Origin: an uncultured Methanobrevibacter sp.
GTDB taxonomy: Archaea > Methanobacteriota > Methanobacteria > Methanobacteriales > Methanobacteriaceae
Assembly (NCBI GenBank): GCA_902783085.1
Contig: CACZPT010000112.1
Coordinates: 1 to 10,528 of the forward strand
Direction of reading: 5' to 3'
DNA: 10,528 nucleotides
Positions within the stretch are counted from its first letter, which is position 1. Each line of letters begins with the position of its first letter. Shown piece by piece: positions 5,463 through 10,528 of this stretch. Under the pieces are notes generated by a model. The model was not told the origin of the DNA. It did no database searches and was given only the letters and a program-made list of their open reading frames with translations. The translations under genes were made by a program, and so were the position numbers.

Positions 5463-8078
5463 TTATTTACGAGGAATCCTTTTTATTGCATCATAAACCC
5501 TCATACAATTATTATTGTCAGTATATAAAAAATAGGATTTGATACGTTTTTTATATTTCTCTTTCACTTTACATTCATTTTCCATATATTCAATTATAGT
5601 ATCTACAAGTTCATCTTCTTTTTTACAGACTTCACCAAAACCCATTGTTTCGTAGTTAAAATAGCTTTCATTAAGATTAAAATGATAATCCGCACTGTAG
5701 TGATAGTATAATACTGGTTTGTAAAGATATGCAAAGTCAAATGCTACTGATGAATAATCGGTTATAAGAAGAGATCCCTTATTGAATAATTCCTGATATT
5801 TTTCTTGTTTGTAATCTATTTTAACATAATCATTTCTGTCAAACAAATCGATAAAATCATAAACATTATGGTGTGGTTTGAAAATTATTTCATAACCATA
5901 TTTTTTTGCAGCTTCAATTAATTTCTCATTATTTATCAATGAATTAAAGCGTTTAAAGTATTGTGAATTTAGAATATATTCATTTGATTTAAATTTCAAA
6001 TATCTTCTCCATGAAGGCATTAGAATGATTTGTTTTTTAGTTTCTTCATTTTTGAGATTATCAAATCTTGGAAATCCTAATAATTTAACATTTTCTTTTT
6101 TATAATTATACGGATATTTAAATATTGATTCATATTCTAATTTTGATGCAGTTAAAAATATAGCTAAGTGTTTATCGTATTTATTTAACCAAGATGAAAC
6201 ATTATCTTTTGTAATTCCGTGCTGTAAAAATATTGTTGAAGATTTTAAAAGACCGGCAAAATAAGGGTAATTTCCCCAAAATGGGTAAATAATATTGTTG
6301 TCCGGATGTGAAGTAATTATCTTTTCAGCATAAAGACTTATAAAACGATGAAAAATCGATTTATATTTTAATACTTTACCAATTTTTTTAACTTCATCAA
6401 AATTGTTACTATCAGAATTTAAAACAAAGTATTTTCTAATATTTTTATCCATATCTTTACAATATTCAAAAAGATGGCGTCCATTATCATCAGCTAGTTC
6501 CGGTAAATCCATAAATAACCAGATTCGTCTATTCCTCATAATTATATAGGACAGAGTATAAGCTATTCTTATTGGAACTCCAGTTTTATATCCTTTTTCT
6601 CGATTTTTAAGCATATTATATAAACATTTAACTTCATTTTTTATCCATTCTTTATTCGTTTTTTTCTTTAGAATAATTTTGGCATTGTCTTTTAATATGG
6701 AGATGTAATCCTTTGTTTTCGCATACCCTACAACTCTTGAAAAGTTACATGGCCTCGAAAAATCAATATATAACTCTTTAAAATTTTTTGATGTTGATAT
6801 AAATTTAATTTCATACTCTTCATTTTTATTAAGGGGGATTTCAACTTCAAAAGAATAATTCGTAGCATATTTATAGCCTAAACTATATTCATCCCTTTGT
6901 GGGAAGTATAATCTATTTGATTCAACTTCCTTATCATTTACATAAACTTTAACTTCATTATCATTATTCGTAGGCAGATTACCTAAAATATATAGATTAT
7001 CATTCACAATCTCATAAATATCAATATAAACGGTATTTAATTTTAAATCACTTATGATGTTGTCTTGTAATTTCAGATATTTGTCTTCATTTTTTTTGTA
7101 TTGTTTATATTTGAAAAATAAAATATTTGCTTTTAAAATATCTGTAATATTTTCCTGATTGTATATTACATCATCTTCAATATATTGAAGTATTTCATAA
7201 ATCTCTTTTCTTAATTTTTTAAGCTCTTGGGGTGTTAAAATATTGTTAACTGATGAAATATCAAATATCCATTGGAGATCATACATCAGCGTATATTGGA
7301 TAAATTTTGGAACTTCACCATATTCATCAATGCTTTTATCAATTAAAAATTTGAAATAATGTTCAACACGATTTATAAAATATTCTTTTTTAAATGAGGA
7401 TTTATCAATAAGTGATGAGTTATCTTCTCTTTTTCTATAATAATATTTTCCAGAATTACAAAATCCAATATTTGGATTTTTTAAAAGGATTTGATTAATA
7501 AACACAACATCCTCTGAAGTTGGTAGGTTAGTATTAAATTTTAAGCCATCAATAGCACTTTTTTTAAAAAAAGACGATGCTGCAGATAGTTGTATATGAT
7601 CCGAGTTTTCAAATAGATTAACTGCTGCATTTACTTTATATTTAAAATTTAGAATATGGTCTCCGGTTTTAGATCCAAAAAAATAAATTGGTATTGAAAC
7701 AATATCTACATTAGTATTTTTTTTAAAAAAATCTAAAATTGCTTTAAAAGTTGTTTTTGTTATATAATCGTCACTATCTAAAAAATTAATATATTTTCCA
7801 GTTGCATATTTTAGTCCAATGTTTCTTGCATAAGACGAACCTTTATTATCATCATATGAAACATAAACAATATTTTTCGGATATTTAGCTTTGTATTCTT
7901 GACAGATATGTTCTGTATTATCTGTACTTCCATCGTTAACAATTATTATTTGGATGTTTTTCTTGAAGTTTAATGTTTGGTTAATTATGCTTTTTATTGT
8001 TTTTGAAAGCCATAAATCTGAATTATATGCTGCAATTATAACTGAAAATTTAAATTCATTCATTATACAGTCAACCAT
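5463..8078 (-). CDS. Two-domain family 2 glycosyltransferase / CDP-glycerol glycerophosphotransferase (TagB/TagF-like)
   Basis: Predicted to build or decorate a surface polymer from nucleotide-sugar and CDP-polyol donors at the membrane. It has 871 residues in three parts. (1) GT-A family 2 transferase, about 9-270: FSVIIAAYN (11-19), NDGSTDNT (48-55), metal-binding DSDD (101-104). (2) Helical linker and a probable beta domain, about 345-440. (3) TagB/TagF-like glycerophosphotransferase, about 500-860: LQHG with His620, GFPRFD (668-673), PSWR (688-691), KPHH with His736/737, TDYSS (773-777). His620 and one of His736/737 match the two catalytic histidines of TagF. No transmembrane helix or signal peptide is evident, so membrane contact would be peripheral. 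ATG 8078 is 8 bp after hisE; ATG 8063 is an equally good start; neither has a clear ribosome binding site. The DNA looks more A+T-rich than neighbouring genes. Domains are secure; substrate is unknown. Confidence 0.9.
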   Translation of the reverse strand: MVDCIMNEFKFSVIIAAYNSDLWLSKTIKSIINQTLNFKKNIQIIIVNDGSTDNTEHICQEYKAKYPKNIVYVSYDDNKGSSYARNIGLKYATGKYINFLDSDDYITKTTFKAILDFFKKNTNVDIVSIPIYFFGSKTGDHILNFKYKVNAAVNLFENSDHIQLSAASSFFKKSAIDGLKFNTNLPTSEDVVFINQILLKNPNIGFCNSGKYYYRKREDNSSLIDKSSFKKEYFINRVEHYFKFLIDKSIDEYGEVPKFIQYTLMYDLQWIFDISSVNNILTPQELKKLRKEIYEILQYIEDDVIYNQENITDILKANILFFKYKQYKKNEDKYLKLQDNIISDLKLNTVYIDIYEIVNDNLYILGNLPTNNDNEVKVYVNDKEVESNRLYFPQRDEYSLGYKYATNYSFEVEIPLNKNEEYEIKFISTSKNFKELYIDFSRPCNFSRVVGYAKTKDYISILKDNAKIILKKKTNKEWIKNEVKCLYNMLKNREKGYKTGVPIRIAYTLSYIIMRNRRIWLFMDLPELADDNGRHLFEYCKDMDKNIRKYFVLNSDSNNFDEVKKIGKVLKYKSIFHRFISLYAEKIITSHPDNNIIYPFWGNYPYFAGLLKSSTIFLQHGITKDNVSSWLNKYDKHLAIFLTASKLEYESIFKYPYNYKKENVKLLGFPRFDNLKNEETKKQIILMPSWRRYLKFKSNEYILNSQYFKRFNSLINNEKLIEAAKKYGYEIIFKPHHNVYDFIDLFDRNDYVKIDYKQEKYQELFNKGSLLITDYSSVAFDFAYLYKPVLYYHYSADYHFNLNESYFNYETMGFGEVCKKEDELVDTIIEYMENECKVKEKYKKRIKSYFLYTDNNNCMRVYDAIKRIPRK

Positions 8079-8086
8079 TTATTTAA

Positions 8087-8377
8087 TTATTTTCTTCTTC
8101 TTTCAAATTCATCATAAATTTCATTTATGTCAATTCCTTTATAAACAAGTAATAATAAGGTGTGAAATATCAAATCAACAGATTCATACACAAGATTTTC
8201 ATCGTTTTTACTAGCTATCAGTACTTCTCCAGCTTCTTCAGCTATTTTTTCTAAAATCTTATCCTCTGCTTTTTTGTCACTATCCTGCATGATATTTGAA
8301 GTGTATGAATCAATTGGATTATCTCTTCTTTTTTCTAAAACTTCATAAACTTCATTTATAATTTTTTCATTACTCAC
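8087..8377 (-). CDS. hisE: Phosphoribosyl-ATP pyrophosphohydrolase HisE
   Basis: Second step of histidine biosynthesis: hydrolyses phosphoribosyl-ATP to phosphoribosyl-AMP and pyrophosphate. It is a small all-alpha MazG-fold protein in the cytoplasm. From the chosen start it has 96 residues, normal for stand-alone HisE. The magnesium-binding pattern is visible: EKIAEEAGE (Glu43, 47, 48, 51) followed by ESVD (Glu65, Asp68). SYTSNIMQD and KKAEDKILEK are also family-like. The reading frame is open further upstream to 8413, but those codons are unlike HisE and lie inside the previous gene. I chose GTG 8377, which has AGTGA 5 nt upstream and overlaps the end of the CBS gene by 8 bp. It is the only histidine gene in the window and sits third in an otherwise unrelated operon. 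Confidence 0.92.
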   Translation of the reverse strand: MSNEKIINEVYEVLEKRRDNPIDSYTSNIMQDSDKKAEDKILEKIAEEAGEVLIASKNDENLVYESVDLIFHTLLLLVYKGIDINEIYDEFERRRK

Positions 8378-9170
8378 GAGATTCACTATCCTGAATACTT
8401 TCTGTAATTGCAATTAATGGATGTTTATCATCATCAATAATTTTAATATCTTCAAATGTCTCAATTCCAGCTTTATCTGCAGTTTTTTCCATTCCTAATT
8501 TGATATCTCTACCCAAATCAACAACATATGAATCTACAGTTTCACATCCTAATTGTTTTGAAGCTACTGCTCTGTGATGTCCATCGACCAAAATCCATCT
8601 GTCTCCAGTTTTAACAACAATCGCCGGTTCTGCCAATCCTTTTTTCAATTCATATGTTCTTCCTTCAAGTTCATCGGCATAAACTCTATCTTGAGTAGGT
8701 CTTAATTTATTGGTTTCCACTTTCATTCTTCTTAAAGTAGTTTTAATACCATATAATTGTTCCATTGTTGTTTTAAAGTAATCAACTTTATTTGGAGTTG
8801 ATCTTTCGATATGTGATCGAACCATATCTGTATTGGTTATAATTCCAACGAGCACTCCTTTTTCATCAACTACAGGCATTCTTGATATTCCACGTCTAAA
8901 CATCACACGTGAAGCATCGTTAATTGATAAATTTTCATTAGCAACAACTAATTTAGTACTCATCATTCCTTTTACAGTATCTTTCCAATCTTTAGCAACA
9001 ATATCAAATGCAGTTATCATCCCTACGAGCTTATTATCTTCAACTACAGGATAACTGTTGTGATGACTTTCTTTCATTAAGTCTATAATATATTCAGTTG
9101 GTGTGTTGGGGGTAACGCTTATAACATTTTTCGTCATATAATCTTTTACAAAAGATTTTTTTGCAGCCAT
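8370..9170 (-). CDS. CBS-CBS-ParB/sulfiredoxin-fold protein, possible SerK-like kinase
   Basis: A 266-residue cytoplasmic protein with two CBS domains (about 9-60 and 68-120), which usually bind adenine nucleotides or SAM. A helical linker follows, then a ParB/sulfiredoxin-like domain (about 150-220) with LRPTQDRVYADE and the phosphate-loop motif DGHHR (196-200), and a tail of about 45 residues. Such proteins are often labelled ParB-like nuclease. However, the Thermococcus ADP-dependent free-serine kinase SerK has this fold and, as I recall, a similar acidic-Gly-His-His-Arg region, so a small-molecule kinase gated by CBS domains is at least as likely. No DNA-binding helix-turn-helix of chromosomal ParB is present. 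The frame extends to TTG 9188, but ATG 9170 with AGGTG 7 nt upstream is clearly better. That site overlaps the gatB stop codon, so translation is probably coupled. The substrate is unproven. Confidence 0.85.
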   Translation of the reverse strand: MAAKKSFVKDYMTKNVISVTPNTPTEYIIDLMKESHHNSYPVVEDNKLVGMITAFDIVAKDWKDTVKGMMSTKLVVANENLSINDASRVMFRRGISRMPVVDEKGVLVGIITNTDMVRSHIERSTPNKVDYFKTTMEQLYGIKTTLRRMKVETNKLRPTQDRVYADELEGRTYELKKGLAEPAIVVKTGDRWILVDGHHRAVASKQLGCETVDSYVVDLGRDIKLGMEKTADKAGIETFEDIKIIDDDKHPLIAITESIQDSESRE

Positions 9171-9177
9171 TTTACTA

Positions 9178-9182
9178 CACCT
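9178..9182 (-). promoter_or_regulatory. Ribosome binding site of the CBS-ParB-fold gene, overlapping the gatB stop
   Basis: The minus strand reads AGGTG, 7 nt before ATG 9170. It shares bases with the gatB TAG stop (9183-9181). It favours ATG 9170 over the upstream TTG at 9188 and suggests coupled translation. Confidence 0.65.
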
Positions 9183-10528
9183 ATTCAATATTTTCTCTTA
9201 AAAGTTTAACAGTCTCACCAGGATCAGCTTTTCCACGGGTTAATTTCATAACTTGTCCAACAAGGAAATTAATTGATGCTTTTTGACCATCCAAATAATC
9301 TTTAACAGCTTTTGGATTTTCTTCAATAGCTTGTTTTACTGCAGCTAGTACTTCATCATCTTTAACAACACCAAGCAATCCTAAATCTTCAGCTATTTCT
9401 TTCGGTGTTTTTTCATTATTCGGCATATTTTCAATAATTCTTTGACCTGCTTTAGTTGTAATTTCCTTATTTACAAGCATATTTAAAAATTCAACCAAAT
9501 CACTAACAGTAATTTCGCTTTCTGAGAAGTCAAGTTTATTATATGATAATACTCTTTTAAGTTCATCCCTCATCCATTTTGATGCAAATACTGGATCTAT
9601 TTCTTTTGCAACTTCTTCATAAGCAATTGCTAAATCCAACTCTGAAGTTAATACTTTAGCAGATTCTTCATCAATACCGTACTCATCAATAAATCTTTTT
9701 ACTTTATGGTGAGGTGCTTCAGGCATTATATCTAAAACTTTTTGTATTAACTCATCTTCTATTTCCATCGGCGGTAAATCAGGGTCTGGAATAAATCTGT
9801 AATCATCAGCATCTTCTTTTAATCTCATTCTAGTTGTAATCATTTGGCTTTCGATATATGCACGTGTTTCTTGTTGGATTTCAACTCCTCTTTTAATGAG
9901 ATTTTTTTGCCTTACAATTTCGAATTTTAAAGCCCTATATGCTCCTTTAATTGAGTTAACATTTTTCATTTCCACACGATTTCCACCATTTAATGAGATG
10001 TTAACATCAGCTTTCATTGCATTTTCTCCACGTGCAGCACCACTATATTGTAAAACACGAATAATTTCTTTTAAAAAGTTTCTAGCTTCTTCAGGAGACT
10101 TTATATCAGGTTCTGTAACTATTTCTACCAATGGAATTCCAGAACGATTAAAGTTAACAATACCTCTATCAGGTTTATATTGGCCAGGATCTTCTTCAAT
10201 GTGAATTTCCCTTATTCTAATTCCATTTAATTCACCTTCATATCCAATAGGAACAGATGTTCTTTGGTATCCTGAAGATAAATCAGGATAATCATAATGT
10301 TTTCTCATAAAATAAGTAAAACCTTGGTCTATTTTACAATTCAACATTAATGAAATCATTAAAGCATTTTCAATAGCTTTTGCATTTGTTGGATGTGGTT
10401 TAGCTCCTGGTTGATTTAAGCAAACAGGACATATATTTTGATTAATTGGTGCCTCATTAAAGTTTGTTGGGCAATCACAGAATAATTTTGATTCAGTTTC
10501 TAATTGTACGTGGATTTCAAGTCCACAC
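9181..10528 (-). CDS. gatB: Asp-tRNA(Asn)/Glu-tRNA(Gln) amidotransferase subunit B, 5' end cut by window edge
   Basis: Subunit B of GatCAB, which binds mischarged tRNA, activates its Asp or Glu side chain with ATP and receives ammonia from GatA. Archaea generally use GatDE for glutaminyl-tRNA, so Asp-tRNA(Asn) is the likely main substrate. The frame is open to the right edge, giving 448 residues. The first visible codons read CGLEIHVQLE, the very N terminus of GatB, so only one or a few codons are missing. Four zinc-ligand-type cysteines follow: CDC and CPVC at visible residues 17, 19, 33 and 36. Next come GYQRTSVPIGYEGEL, IHIEEDPGQ, NFNRSGIPLVEIVTEPD and YRFIPDPDLPP of the catalytic cradle. 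The C-terminal YqeY-like tail domain ends in VGQVMKLTRGKADP. It appears to be the first visible gene of a four-gene minus-strand operon; its promoter is outside the window. Confidence 0.97.
   Translation of the reverse strand, partial: CGLEIHVQLETESKLFCDCPTNFNEAPINQNICPVCLNQPGAKPHPTNAKAIENALMISLMLNCKIDQGFTYFMRKHYDYPDLSSGYQRTSVPIGYEGELNGIRIREIHIEEDPGQYKPDRGIVNFNRSGIPLVEIVTEPDIKSPEEARNFLKEIIRVLQYSGAARGENAMKADVNISLNGGNRVEMKNVNSIKGAYRALKFEIVRQKNLIKRGVEIQQETRAYIESQMITTRMRLKEDADDYRFIPDPDLPPMEIEDELIQKVLDIMPEAPHHKVKRFIDEYGIDEESAKVLTSELDLAIAYEEVAKEIDPVFASKWMRDELKRVLSYNKLDFSESEITVSDLVEFLNMLVNKEITTKAGQRIIENMPNNEKTPKEIAEDLGLLGVVKDDEVLAAVKQAIEENPKAVKDYLDGQKASINFLVGQVMKLTRGKADPGETVKLLRENIE

Noticed and set aside
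8378..8413. Longer HisE starting at 8413
   Set aside because: The extra 12 codons overlap the CBS gene, are unlike HisE and lack a ribosome binding site; GTG 8377 has one at good spacing.
9171..9188. TTG start at 9188 for the CBS-ParB-fold gene
   Set aside because: It would start inside the end of gatB with a rare codon; ATG 9170 has AGGTG 7 nt upstream and gives the typical start just before the first CBS domain.
1..10528. CRISPR array, tRNA, rRNA, insertion sequence or integrase
   Set aside because: Nearly all DNA is accounted for by coding genes; no regularly spaced repeats, tRNA-like cloverleaf, transposase motifs or attachment-site duplications were seen.

Overview
The window is a low-G+C stretch of an archaeal chromosome, most likely a methanogen of the Methanobacteriales (Methanobrevibacter or a close relative). 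The reasons are the gene set (dnaK-grpE beside an archaeal winged-helix regulator, HypF, LarB, GatB, and a glycosyltransferase fused to a CDP-glycerol-type glycerophosphotransferase), the GGTGA-type ribosome binding sites, and one promoter that looks archaeal and leaderless. The genus is inferred from protein character and base composition, not from a database match.

Region 1 (1-2308) is a chaperone/heat-shock block. The dnaK gene runs off the left edge and follows grpE on the minus strand. Divergent from them, on the plus strand, is a winged-helix regulator. The 239-bp intergenic region holds two identical 16-bp sites with the palindromic core TAAC-N5-GTTA. As I recall, this is almost the motif (CTAAC-N5-GTTAG) described for the Archaeoglobus heat-shock regulator HSR1. 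One copy overlaps the TATA box of the regulator gene, which suggests autorepression. The same region has a separate, unexplained 21-bp imperfect inverted repeat with an 81-bp spacer, lying between the operators and the grpE start.

Region 2 (2361-5443) holds two nickel-related maturation genes, hypF (minus) and larB (plus), divergent across an 80-bp A+T-rich spacer. HypF supplies the carbamoyl-derived cyanide ligands of [NiFe] hydrogenase. LarB makes a precursor of the nickel-pincer nucleotide.

Region 3 (5463-10528) looks like one minus-strand transcription unit: gatB (tRNA amidotransferase, cut at its 5' end by the window edge), a CBS-CBS-ParB/sulfiredoxin-fold protein, hisE, and a large two-domain glycosyltransferase/glycerophosphotransferase. 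Junctions are +10 bp, an 8-bp overlap, and +8 bp. The last gene looks more A+T-rich than the others and probably builds a surface polymer. The ParB-like domain carries a DGHHR motif suggestive of an SerK-like free-serine kinase rather than a nuclease.

There are no mobile elements, CRISPR arrays, tRNA or rRNA genes in the window. Apart from the regulatory region at 1497-1735, intergenic gaps are 80 bp or less. The strongest leads are the HSR1-like operator pair, the unexplained inverted repeat in the grpE leader, and the CBS-ParB-fold protein.
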